Assembly (NCBI GenBank): GCA_028290125.1
Contig: JAQGKM010000006.1
Coordinates: 1 to 12,746, forward strand
From: Hyphomicrobiales bacterium
Lineage (GTDB): Bacteria; Pseudomonadota; Alphaproteobacteria; Rhizobiales; Beijerinckiaceae
Length of the DNA: 12,746 bases
Direction of reading: 5' to 3'
Both the position numbers and the translations under genes were made by a program. The notes under the pieces are model-generated. The model was not told the origin of the DNA. It searched no databases and was given only the letters and a program-made list of their open reading frames with translations. Positions 1-6,857 of the stretch are shown piece by piece (the first letter of the stretch is position 1; every line of letters begins with the position of its first letter).

Positions 1-738
1 TTCAAATGCGACGGCGCCGAGGTGTTCCACTACATGGGCACGTCGACCTTCTCGAACTACATCGTCGTACCGGAGATTTCGCTGGCGAAAATCCGCGAGG
101 ACGCGCCCTTCGACAAGGTCTGCTACATCGGCTGCGGCGTGACGACCGGCATCGGCGCCGTGATCTGGACCGCCAAGGCGGAACCGGGCTGCCGCGCCGT
201 GGTGTTCGGTCTTGGCGGGATCGGGCTCAACGTCATCCAGGGCCTGCGCATGATCGGCGCGGAGCAGATCGTCGGCGTCGACATCAACGACAGCAAGAAG
301 CCGCTGGCCGAAAAATTCGGCATGACGCATTTCGTCAATCCGAAGGAAGTCGGCGGCGACATCGTGCCGTACCTCGTCGATCTGACCAAAGGTGGCGCGG
401 ATTATTCGTTCGACTGCACCGGCAATGTCACGGTCATGCGGCAGGCGCTGGAGTGCTGCCACAAGGGCTGGGGCCAGTCGATCATCATCGGCGTGGCGCC
501 GTCGGGCGCGGAGATTGCGACGCGTCCGTTCCAGCTCGTCACCGGACGCGTGTGGAAGGGCTCGGCCTTCGGCGGCGCGCGCGGCCGCACCGATGTGCCG
601 CGCATCGTCGACTGGTACATGGACGGCAAGATCAACATCGACGATCTCATCACCCACAAGCTGCCGCTCGAGCGCATCAACGAAGGCTTCGACCTGATGC
701 ACGAAGGCAAGTCGATCCGCAGCGTCGTGGAATTCTAG
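1..738 (+). CDS. frmA: S-(hydroxymethyl)glutathione dehydrogenase / class III alcohol dehydrogenase, C-terminal part (5' end outside window)
   Basis: The frame is open from base 1 to the TAG at 736-738 and gives 245 residues, about two thirds of the usual 370 or so. The start and the N-terminal catalytic-zinc ligands lie outside the window. Visible class III MDR features are the GCGVTTGIGAV segment carrying the third catalytic-zinc cysteine, the Rossmann motif GLGGIG, the NAD-selecting acidic residue in GVDIND, and the typical ending NEGFDLMHEGKSIRSVV. Members of this family oxidise S-hydroxymethylglutathione (formaldehyde plus glutathione) to S-formylglutathione with NAD in the cytoplasm. 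This is the usual glutathione-linked formaldehyde detoxification step. The S-formylglutathione hydrolase partner often found downstream is absent; the next gene is convergent. Family assignment is secure. Class III rather than another zinc ADH is inferred from the overall motif match. Confidence 0.93.
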   Translation, partial: FKCDGAEVFHYMGTSTFSNYIVVPEISLAKIREDAPFDKVCYIGCGVTTGIGAVIWTAKAEPGCRAVVFGLGGIGLNVIQGLRMIGAEQIVGVDINDSKKPLAEKFGMTHFVNPKEVGGDIVPYLVDLTKGGADYSFDCTGNVTVMRQALECCHKGWGQSIIIGVAPSGAEIATRPFQLVTGRVWKGSAFGGARGRTDVPRIVDWYMDGKINIDDLITHKLPLERINEGFDLMHEGKSIRSVVEF

Positions 739-753
739 CGCGAGTCCGGCATC

Positions 754-812
754 ACCCTCCCCCTTGCGGGGAGGGCGACTCCGCGAAGCGGAGCGGGGTG
801 GGGGTCGTGAGG
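754..812 (+). repeat. Rhizobiales-type intergenic palindromic repeat, long copy
   Basis: This copy holds two hairpins in a row. One has an 8-bp stem, CCCTCCCC (755-762) with GGGGAGGG (768-775). The other has a 6-bp stem, CTCCGC (779-784) with GCGGAG (788-793), and a GAA loop. A GGGGTGGGGGTCG tail follows. The element sits just after the dehydrogenase stop and probably also ends its transcript, although no T-run follows. Its type is widespread between genes in Rhizobiales; that is background knowledge, not tested here. Confidence 0.75.
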
Positions 813-860
813 CCCATGCGTCTCGGATAAGCTTCAAATCAGGAAATTTTGTGAGTTGCG

Positions 861-900
861 TCGACCCCCACCCCTAGCCCCTCCCCGCAAGGGGGAGGGG
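861..900 (-). repeat. Second, shorter copy of the same intergenic repeat in inverted orientation
   Basis: Read on the minus strand, it repeats the CCCTCCCCCTTGCGGGGAGGG arm and the GGGGTGGGGGTCG tail of the copy at 754-812. The central CTCCGC-GAA-GCGGAG hairpin is replaced by a few bases. The two copies face each other about 50 bases apart between convergent genes, so together they could pair into one long structure and act as a two-way terminator. Confidence 0.72.
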
Positions 901-934
901 AATGGCAGGCGTCGGTAGCAGAGATTTCGCAAAC

Positions 935-2167
935 CTACCTTGCCGCGAGCGCGTCTTCGGCGGCGCGCTCGCCCGTTTCCCAGGCGCCATGCACGGTTGA
1001 GAAAAAGCCCGGCGAGACGGCCTCGCCGGCGAAGAACAGGCCGTCGCCTTCGGGCTTCGCCAGCACGGCGCGGGCGCCTGCATGGCCCGGCAGAGCATGC
1101 GAATAGGAGCCGAGCGCGAACGGGTCGCGCGCCCAGGACGAACACGCGACTGGCGTGAGCCGCGCGCGATAGGACGAGCCCAGCGCCTCGACGATCTGCC
1201 CGATGGCGAAATCAGCAAAGGCCTCCGGGCCGCCCGCCTCCAGCTCGCGCGCGAATTGCCCGCCGAAATAGGCCTCGATCAACGGACGCCCGAACGGACG
1301 GATGTGGTAATTCGCCGTCGCGGTGCGATCCGTCGCGCCATAGAGCCGCGAATCGACAGGAAAGTCCTCGGCGCCGTCGAGCGCCAGGAACAGCTTGTCG
1401 GCGAGACCGAGCGGCAACATGGCCGCCGCCTCGACACGGGCCGGCAGCGCAGGACGAAAGCGCAGGCCGCCATGCGCGATGATGCTGGTCGGCACGGTGA
1501 CGATGACGGCGCGGGCCGTGAGCGTCCCCTGATTGGTCTCGACGCGCAACGGCCGCGCGCCGTGGTCGATCAGTCGCGCGATGCAGCCGAAGCGCACCGG
1601 CAGATCGGCGCCGAGCTTCTGGATCAAGGCCCCGTAGCCTTCCGCGACGCGGAAGTTCACTTCCGTGTCTTCATAGGCCGCATAATCGAGCACCGAGAGC
1701 CGGTCGGTCTCGGTGCCGTTCACATAGGTCGACATGGCGTCGATGAGCGGCGTCCAGCGCGCGTCGGGACCGAGCAGTTCGGAGGCGGCAAAATCCTGCC
1801 CGCCGTCGGCCGCTTCCTGCACACGCTGGAAGAACCGGCCCTGTTCGGCACGATAGGCGCGCTGGTCGGACGTTTCAAAGCCGCGCGCATCGGCGCTCTT
1901 CTGCCAGGGCGGGGTATCGCGCAGGAACGCGAAGCCCTGTTGCTCGGCCAGCGGCAGCAGCACGTTGCGATCCGCCGAATGCAGCCAGCCGGCGCCGAGA
2001 TCGACCGGGAAGCCGCCGGCGTCCAGCGTGAAGGCCCGTCCGCCCGCACGCGCCCGCGCTTCGAGGATCAAGAAAGATGCGCCGCCGCGCGCCAGGGCGC
2101 GCCCCGCCGCGACGCCTGCCGCGCCGGCGCCGATGACAATGCAGTCGTAGTCAGCCAATCCGCTCAT
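935..2167 (-). CDS. FAD-dependent amine oxidase family protein (monoamine-oxidase-like)
   Basis: The 410-residue product begins with a dinucleotide-binding fold: IGAGAAG (GxGxxG at residues 13-18), then E36 to hold the FAD ribose and GGR at 42-44, the usual start of flavin amine oxidases. The DLGAGWLHS stretch at about 56-64 and the closing FFAGEAVSPGFFSTVHGAWE segment match the two FAD-contacting ends of the MAO / polyamine oxidase fold. No membrane anchor or secretion signal is seen, so it is probably cytoplasmic. Members oxidise amines or related C-N or C-C bonds, with O2 reoxidising the flavin; the substrate here cannot be read from sequence. The covalent-flavin SGGCY motif of mitochondrial MAO is absent, so FAD is probably bound non-covalently. 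The start is the ATG just before the fold; no clear Shine-Dalgarno site precedes it. It diverges from the ThDP decarboxylase pair. The polyamine locus 8 kb away suggests a polyamine substrate only weakly. Confidence 0.88.
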   Translation of the reverse strand: MSGLADYDCIVIGAGAAGVAAGRALARGGASFLILEARARAGGRAFTLDAGGFPVDLGAGWLHSADRNVLLPLAEQQGFAFLRDTPPWQKSADARGFETSDQRAYRAEQGRFFQRVQEAADGGQDFAASELLGPDARWTPLIDAMSTYVNGTETDRLSVLDYAAYEDTEVNFRVAEGYGALIQKLGADLPVRFGCIARLIDHGARPLRVETNQGTLTARAVIVTVPTSIIAHGGLRFRPALPARVEAAAMLPLGLADKLFLALDGAEDFPVDSRLYGATDRTATANYHIRPFGRPLIEAYFGGQFARELEAGGPEAFADFAIGQIVEALGSSYRARLTPVACSSWARDPFALGSYSHALPGHAGARAVLAKPEGDGLFFAGEAVSPGFFSTVHGAWETGERAAEDALAAR

Positions 2168-2210
2168 TCACGTGACATAGGTCTCGCAATCATGCTCGTC
2201 CAGCGAGGCG

Positions 2211-2240
2211 TTGCCGGATGTCGGGCGGCGGCGCTATCAT
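2211..2240 (+). promoter_or_regulatory. Possible sigma-70-type promoter for the ThDP decarboxylase pair
   Basis: TTGCCG (2211-2216) and TATCAT (2235-2240) are separated by 18 bases and resemble -35 and -10 boxes (4/6 and 5/6 matches). Transcription would begin near 2247, about 34 bases before the ATG at 2281. The earlier in-frame ATG at 2218 would then lie inside the promoter, which supports the later start. This is a motif match only. Confidence 0.38.
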
Positions 2241-2280
2241 GCACGCACCGGCGGCAAGTCCGGACAAGGGGGAGCAGGCG

Positions 2281-2802
2281 ATGGACCAGGCGGAGGCGCC
2301 CCTGCAGGGCGCGGCGATCATCGCCGCAATCAAGAAGGCTGGCGTCGATTACGTGCTCTCGGTGCCGGATCTGCACACCAGCACAGGCTTGCTGAAGCCG
2401 ATCGCCCACGATCCCGACCTGAAGCTCATCCGCGTCTGCAAGGAAGACGAAACGCTCGGCATCGCGGCGGGCCTGTCGTATGGCGACCGGCGCGCGCTGA
2501 TCCTTATCCAGTACACGGGCTTTCTCTACGCGATGAACGCGATCCGCGCGATGGCCTGCGAACAATCCATGCCGATGTGCCTGATGATCGGCCTGCTCGG
2601 CAAGGAGCCAGAAAAGGCCTCGCGCGACTCGGGCCGCTTCGGCGTGCGCATCATCGAACCGCTGCTCGACGTCATGGGGATCGCCTTCCACCGCATCGCG
2701 CAGGATGCAGACGCCGGCCTGATCGCGCCCGCCATCGAGGCCGCGTACATGCAATCCAAACCCGTCGCCTTTCTCATCGAACGCCGCCCGGTGCACGCAT
2801 GA
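2281..2802 (+). CDS. Split thiamine-diphosphate decarboxylase, PYR-domain (alpha) subunit; sulfopyruvate/phosphonopyruvate decarboxylase-like
   Basis: The 173-residue product matches the N-terminal PYR domain of ThDP decarboxylases. The key stretch is CKEDETLGIAAG (residues 53-64), where E55 takes the place of the glutamate that activates the cofactor's aminopyrimidine ring. VDYVLSVPDLHT near residue 22 is the usual opening strand of ComD-like subunits. The start at 2281 is chosen because AAGGGGGAG (2266-2274) lies six bases upstream; an in-frame ATG at 2218 has no such site. The gene overlaps the PP subunit by ATGA, so the two are probably made together and form a heteromeric enzyme with the active site at the interface. 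In the family, ComDE turns sulfopyruvate into sulfoacetaldehyde, and Ppd turns phosphonopyruvate into phosphonoacetaldehyde. No sulfonate or phosphonate gene is nearby, so the substrate stays open. Confidence 0.8.
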   Translation: MDQAEAPLQGAAIIAAIKKAGVDYVLSVPDLHTSTGLLKPIAHDPDLKLIRVCKEDETLGIAAGLSYGDRRALILIQYTGFLYAMNAIRAMACEQSMPMCLMIGLLGKEPEKASRDSGRFGVRIIEPLLDVMGIAFHRIAQDADAGLIAPAIEAAYMQSKPVAFLIERRPVHA

Positions 2803-3362
2803 TCGACCGCAAGCAAGCCTGGAAGCGCCTCGCCGCCCACATCACGAACGAGATCGTCGTCTCGACCTATTCCTCTGCGAGCGACTGGATCGCCGAGATC
2901 GACCGTCCGCTGAACTACTTTGCCTTCGGGGCGATGGGGCTCGCCTCCTCGCACGGGCTCGGCCTCGCGCTGGCGCATCCGGAGCGGCGCGTCTTCGTGC
3001 TCGATGGCGACGGCAGCCTGCTGATGAATCTCGGCACGCTCGTCACCATCGGGGCCGTCGCGCCCAAGAACTTCACCCACATCGTCGCCCGCAACGACAC
3101 CTACGAAGCCAATGGCGGCCATCCGATTCCCGGGCGCGACGCGCATTTCGCCGGGCTGGCGCGCGAAGCGGGCATCGCGAAATCCCACCGCATCGACACG
3201 CTGGAAAGCTTCGAAGCGCTGATCCCCACGCTTTTGCACGAGGACGGCCCGATCTTCGTCGAGCTGATCATCCAGCAGGGCGAACTCTCGGCGCGCTCCT
3301 ACAAGGAGATGTACCGCAAGGAGCGCCGCGCGGCGTTCAAGCAGGCGCTTCAGAACGGGTGA
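2799..3362 (+). CDS. Split thiamine-diphosphate decarboxylase, PP-domain (beta) subunit
   Basis: The 187-residue product is the partner of the gene just upstream. It carries the ThDP/Mg-binding motif GDG at residues 70-72, followed by N99 (ARNDTYEANGG), which fits the GDG-x(about 26)-N signature. FAFGAMGLASSHGLGLAL at about 41-58 is the strand-helix that shapes the diphosphate site. The ATG overlaps the upstream stop as ATGA, indicating coupled translation and equal amounts of the subunits. The length suits the beta subunit of ComE-type sulfopyruvate decarboxylase. A full-length phosphonopyruvate decarboxylase would be one chain of about 380 residues, so the two-gene arrangement favours a ComDE-like enzyme, but specificity is inferred. 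The 3' end overlaps the convergent glucan gene by 13 bp. Confidence 0.82.
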   Translation: MIDRKQAWKRLAAHITNEIVVSTYSSASDWIAEIDRPLNYFAFGAMGLASSHGLGLALAHPERRVFVLDGDGSLLMNLGTLVTIGAVAPKNFTHIVARNDTYEANGGHPIPGRDAHFAGLAREAGIAKSHRIDTLESFEALIPTLLHEDGPIFVELIIQQGELSARSYKEMYRKERRAAFKQALQNG

Positions 3363-4921
3363 TAGGTGTAGAGCCAGGTCTCTGTGAGCACCTGGTCGCC
3401 CGCGCGCAGATAGCAGCGCATGTCGACCGGCGCGTCGCCGTCCGTCGTGAGGTCGAATTGCGCGCGCCAGTGGCCCTTGACGCCGTCCGGCACTGACTCC
3501 GTGAGGATGTAGGAGAAGGTCCCGCGCGAGGACGTCAGCACCGGCTCGGGCTTCACGCCGAAGGGCAGGTTTTCCAGCGGACCGCCGACAAATTCGAGCA
3601 GGAACTTGCGCACGCCCTTCGGGCGCGGCTGGCCGGGCTGTCCGCCATTGCCCATGCGCGTCGCCATGCACCGGCCCAGTGCGCCGCCATCTGGCGCATC
3701 GGCCTGCCAATAAAGGCGATAGCGGAAATCGTGCGAGGAGCCTGCGCGCGCGGGATTTTCCGGAACCCACATGGCGACGATGTTGTCGTGGATCTCGTCG
3801 TCTGTCGGGTTCTCGATCAACTGCACCGAGCCGCGCCCCCAATCGCCCAGCGGCTCGACCCACAGGCTCGGGCGCCTGTCGTAGAAGACGCCGTCCCCGT
3901 AATGATCGAACACGCGATCGCGCTGCATCAGGCCGAAACCGCGTGGCTGCTCGTCGGCGAAAGCCGAAGCCGTCGTGCGCGGCGGATTGTTGAGCGGACG
4001 CCAGATGCGCTCGCCCTTGCCGGTCCATAGATAGAGGCCATCGGAATCGTGCACCTCCGGGCGCCAGTCCACGGCGGTGGGTTTGCGCGTCTCCGAAAAC
4101 CAGTACATCGAGGTCAGCGGCGCGATGCCGAACCGCGCGATGTCCTGGCGCAGATGCAGCGTGCACTCGACATCCATCGTCACGCCCTTCGCGCGGTGCA
4201 TCGTGAACTGATAGGCGCCGGTGATCGACGGCCCTTCCATGAGCGCATGCACGGTGAGCGCATCGCCGCTCTGCGCGCCGATGTAGATGCGCGTGAAATC
4301 CGGGAACTCCTCCGTGCGGTCGGCGACGACGGTGTCGAGCGCGACGCCGCGCGCCGACAGGCCGTATTGATAGAGATCGCCGATGGCGCGGAAATAGGAC
4401 GCGCCGAGAAACGCCGCCCAGTCGTTGCGCCGCCAGTCGAGATCGCCGTCGCGCGCCTCCTGGAATCGAAAACCCGCAAAGCCGGCGCCCTGCGGCAGTT
4501 CGTGTGCGATGGAGTCGGGCGGCATGTCGAAATAGGCAGGATCGTAAACGATGGCGCGCGCGGCGCCCTCGCTCACCACATGCATGTCGACCGCCTTGGG
4601 GAAGAACTTTCCGAGATGGAAGAAGGTGACGGGAAACCGTCCCGGGCCCTCCGCGAAGACCGCGCGCTCGGGATCGAACCGGATCTTGCCCCAGGCGTCG
4701 TAATCGATCTGCGAGACGATTTCGGGCGCGGGACGGCGTGGCGGCGCATAGGGCTGCGCGGCGCGTGCGCGGGCCAGATCCTTCAGCTTGTCGAAGGAAA
4801 ACGGCTGCGGCTCACCCAGTTTCAACCCGGGCGCGGACCATGCGACGCCGGGCGCCAAAGATGCGCCCGCCAGCGCCGCCGCTGAGGCGAGCAGGCTCCG
4901 TCGATCTGGCTTGAACGGCAT
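3350..4921 (-). CDS. opgD: Periplasmic glucan biosynthesis protein, OpgD/OpgG (MdoD/MdoG) family, Tat-exported
   Basis: The 523-residue product has the length and blocks of the MdoG/MdoD family: an opening FSFDKLKDLARARAAQPY, then IDYDAWGKIRFDPERAVF, and later MYWFSETRKPTAVDWRPEVHDSDGLYLW, which is highly characteristic. The N-terminus has a twin arginine (R7-R8, DRRSLLAS), a hydrophobic stretch and a likely cleavage around AWSA at 27-30. This Tat-type signal is why OpgD is preferred to the Sec-exported OpgG. Family members act in the periplasm on osmoregulated beta-glucans; E. coli OpgD is reported to have beta-1,2-glucanase activity (GH186). A GGAG box five bases upstream supports the start. 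No opgH glucosyltransferase gene is adjacent. The small membrane protein upstream on the same strand may share the transcript. OpgD versus OpgG is not certain. Confidence 0.88.
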   Translation of the reverse strand: MPFKPDRRSLLASAAALAGASLAPGVAWSAPGLKLGEPQPFSFDKLKDLARARAAQPYAPPRRPAPEIVSQIDYDAWGKIRFDPERAVFAEGPGRFPVTFFHLGKFFPKAVDMHVVSEGAARAIVYDPAYFDMPPDSIAHELPQGAGFAGFRFQEARDGDLDWRRNDWAAFLGASYFRAIGDLYQYGLSARGVALDTVVADRTEEFPDFTRIYIGAQSGDALTVHALMEGPSITGAYQFTMHRAKGVTMDVECTLHLRQDIARFGIAPLTSMYWFSETRKPTAVDWRPEVHDSDGLYLWTGKGERIWRPLNNPPRTTASAFADEQPRGFGLMQRDRVFDHYGDGVFYDRRPSLWVEPLGDWGRGSVQLIENPTDDEIHDNIVAMWVPENPARAGSSHDFRYRLYWQADAPDGGALGRCMATRMGNGGQPGQPRPKGVRKFLLEFVGGPLENLPFGVKPEPVLTSSRGTFSYILTESVPDGVKGHWRAQFDLTTDGDAPVDMRCYLRAGDQVLTETWLYTYHPF

Positions 4922-4996
4922 GAAGGCTCCGGGCTGGCGTCGCAGGCAAGGTACCTTTGTCGCGCAGCCTCGTGGAGCAAGTGTGGCAGCGAAAGC

Positions 4997-5230
4997 TCAG
5001 CCGCGGATGGGCTCGACCTTCAACGCGGCGCGCACGAAATAATAGACGAGCAGGAGACCGAACGCCGCGCCAACAATTTCGACGCCACGGCTCACCAGAG
5101 GCGGCAGGCCGAGGATGCCGCCCAGCGCCCAGCCGGCGGCCCACGAAATGCCGACGAGCTCGGTGCCGACGAGGATGGCGACGCTGATCACGGTGATCGC
5201 GTTGTCCCAGTGGATCGGCTTGTCGCTCAT
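4997..5230 (-). CDS. Small two-helix membrane protein of unknown function
   Basis: I do not recognise this gene. The 77-residue product has a short charged N-terminus (SDKPIHWDN), a first hydrophobic stretch (about residues 12-42, glycine- and alanine-rich and long enough for a helix plus re-entrant turn), a PPLVSRG turn, and a second helix ending VYYFVRAAL, followed by a basic tail. It is probably in the inner membrane. Two ATGs lie in tandem (5233 and 5230). A GAGG box is two bases before the first and five before the second, so the second is the more credible start. It precedes the opgD-like gene on the same strand with a gap of about 75 bases and could be cotranscribed. It diverges from the GGT-like gene. 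Confidence 0.68.
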   Translation of the reverse strand: MSDKPIHWDNAITVISVAILVGTELVGISWAAGWALGGILGLPPLVSRGVEIVGAAFGLLLVYYFVRAALKVEPIRG

Positions 5231-5241
5231 CATGGCCTCAG

Positions 5242-5271
5242 TTGCGGTTTGATCAGACTGCCCACTATATC
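5242..5271 (+). promoter_or_regulatory. Possible promoter for the GGT-family gene
   Basis: TTGCGG (5242-5247) and TATATC (5266-5271) are 18 bases apart, and the AT-rich patch ACTATATCAA stands out in a GC-rich divergent spacer. It would give a leader of about 25 bases before the ATG at 5304. This is a weak call from motif and position only. Confidence 0.3.
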
Positions 5272-5303
5272 AATCCCCGCCACGGCGCAACCGAACAGGC
5301 CTC

Positions 5304-6857
5304 ATGTCCTCCACCCTCCGCTTCACCCTGGCGGCCGTCACGGCGCCCGACGCGCGCGCCGCCACTGTGGGCCGCGACATCCTGAGCGTGGGCGGATCGG
5401 CGCTGGAGGCGGCGCTCGCCATGGCGGCCGCATTGGCTGTCGTGCTGCCGCATCGGGCGGGGCTCGGCAGCGACGCCCAATGGCTGATCCGGGAGCCCGG
5501 CGGTCGCACGCATGTGATCGACGCCGGCGGGCTGACAGGCGTCAAGGCGGACGCTGCAAGCTATCGCAAGGCCGGCCACCACGAGATGCCGAGGCGTGGC
5601 GCTCTGGCCGCCGCCACCGTGCCGGGCGCGGTCGCGGGCTGGGAGCGCGCGCTCGAGGCGACCCGCGCCTTCGGCGGCCGGTTGCCGCTGCCCGATCTGA
5701 TCGCCCCGGCCATCAAGCTCGCGCGCGACGGTTTCCCGCAAAACCCGTCCAGCGCCCGCGCACCGGACGATCTCGCCACGCTCGCGGAGGCGCCGGGTTT
5801 CGCCGCAGTCTTTCTGGATGACGGCAAGCTGACGGCTGCGGGCGCGACGCGCGTGGAAACGAAGATCGGCGACCTGCTCGAGCAGATCTCGCATGCAGGG
5901 TTGCGGGATTTTTATCGTGGCGACGCCGGGCGCGAGCTCGCGGCCGACATGGCGCGCCTCGACATTGCGCTGACCCGCGCCGACCTCGAGGGCTGCGAGG
6001 CGAAGGTGCGCAAGCCGCTCTCGCTGCGCCTCGGCGCGCGCACCTATTTCGTCGCGCCTGCGCCGAGCCAGGGTTTCGCGCTGCTGCATGCGCTGGCCCT
6101 GCACGCGCGCCTGCGGGCGCCGACGCGCGACGATTTCGCCTCGCTCCACGCCTATGCCGAAACTCTCAAGCGGACGCTGCGCATCGCCGCGCCCTTTGCG
6201 CTCGATCCCTCGCTGGTGGACGGCGATCCCCTGCGCTGGCTCGCTCCCGATGCGCTGGAGCGTGAAGCGCAGGCGATCTCGCGCGACCGCGCCGACGCCG
6301 CCCCCTACCCCGCGCCACGTGTCGCCGGAGCCTTTTTCGGCGCTGTCGACCCTACGGGTCTCACGGTGGGCTGCCTCGCGACGCTCGGCGACGCATTCGG
6401 CTCGGGCTGCGTGCTTGGCCGCACGGGCGTGCTGCTCGGCAACCGCGCCGCCGCCTTCTCGCTCGATCCGCGCGCGCCGAACGTCCTCGCGCCGAAGCTG
6501 CGCGCGCCGAATGCGCCCGCCCCGACGCTTTGCGTGCAGGACGAAGGCCGCGTCATGGCTTTTGGCGGCGGCGCTCCGCAGATCGACCTGCAACTCGCCA
6601 CCCGCATCGCCGACGGCATGGACCTGCAGGACGCCATCGACGCGCCGCGACTTCTCGGCCGCGACAGGAACCTGCTCCAGATGGAGGATCGCTTCGATCC
6701 CTCCGTGCTGCGCGCGCTCGACAAGGCCGGACATGAGATCGCGCTCGGCGGCGCGCCGGACGATTATGCGCCGGCAGGCGTCGTGCTGCGGCGGCGCGAC
6801 GGCAGCGTCGAGGGGGCGCATGACGCCCGCACGGACGGCGCCGCAGACGGCCTGTGA
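5304..6857 (+). CDS. Gamma-glutamyltransferase-family protein, probably without the catalytic threonine
   Basis: The 517-residue product shares the GGT (Ntn-hydrolase) fold order: GGSALEAALAMAAALAVVLPH at 30-50, the GALAAATVPGAVAGW segment and LPDLIAPAIKLARDGFP in the large-subunit region, then the small-subunit region with APTLCVQDEGRVMAFGGG at about 406-423. GGTs cut themselves at a threonine that becomes the nucleophile in a TTHFSVVD-type motif. Here the aligned stretch is GAFFGAVDPTG, with A343 in the nucleophile place. The substrate-carboxylate arginine of the FREKAP motif aligns with G75 (DAGGLTG). So this may be an inactive or repurposed homologue. No signal peptide is evident, unlike typical periplasmic GGTs. 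An AGG four bases upstream is a weak ribosome site. A 30-bp tandem duplication lies at residues 390-409. The stop abuts that of the convergent transporter. Confidence 0.82.
   Translation: MSSTLRFTLAAVTAPDARAATVGRDILSVGGSALEAALAMAAALAVVLPHRAGLGSDAQWLIREPGGRTHVIDAGGLTGVKADAASYRKAGHHEMPRRGALAAATVPGAVAGWERALEATRAFGGRLPLPDLIAPAIKLARDGFPQNPSSARAPDDLATLAEAPGFAAVFLDDGKLTAAGATRVETKIGDLLEQISHAGLRDFYRGDAGRELAADMARLDIALTRADLEGCEAKVRKPLSLRLGARTYFVAPAPSQGFALLHALALHARLRAPTRDDFASLHAYAETLKRTLRIAAPFALDPSLVDGDPLRWLAPDALEREAQAISRDRADAAPYPAPRVAGAFFGAVDPTGLTVGCLATLGDAFGSGCVLGRTGVLLGNRAAAFSLDPRAPNVLAPKLRAPNAPAPTLCVQDEGRVMAFGGGAPQIDLQLATRIADGMDLQDAIDAPRLLGRDRNLLQMEDRFDPSVLRALDKAGHEIALGGAPDDYAPAGVVLRRRDGSVEGAHDARTDGAADGL
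6471..6530 (+). repeat. Imperfect 30-bp tandem duplication inside the GGT-like gene
   Basis: Units 6471-6500 and 6501-6530 both begin CGCGCGCCGAA and agree at about 23 of 30 bases. In protein they read RAPNVLAPKL and RAPNAPAPTL (residues 390-409). The second unit lines up with the conserved small-subunit segment before the APTL motif, so the first is the likely insertion. Confidence 0.6.

Noticed and set aside
6..830. An Arg-rich open frame overlapping the class III dehydrogenase
   Set aside because: Frame shadow of the dehydrogenase; its end even translates the intergenic repeat.
754..900. CRISPR array or insertion sequence ends
   Set aside because: There are only two copies, in opposite orientation, with no regular spacers and no transposase; they match a dispersed Rhizobiales intergenic repeat.
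2218..2280. Longer N-terminus for the ThDP PYR subunit starting at the ATG at 2218
   Set aside because: No ribosome site precedes it, the added residues have no family match, and the region fits a promoter; the ATG at 2281 has a strong AAGGGGGAG box.
5265..6821. A 518-codon open frame on the minus strand opposite the GGT-like gene, and similar long frames at 1082-2395 (+), 2526-4166 (-) and 8524-9837 (-)
   Set aside because: They are antisense or cross-frame shadows of well-supported genes in GC-rich DNA. They have low-complexity Arg/Ala-rich translations with no family motifs, and some run through intergenic repeats.
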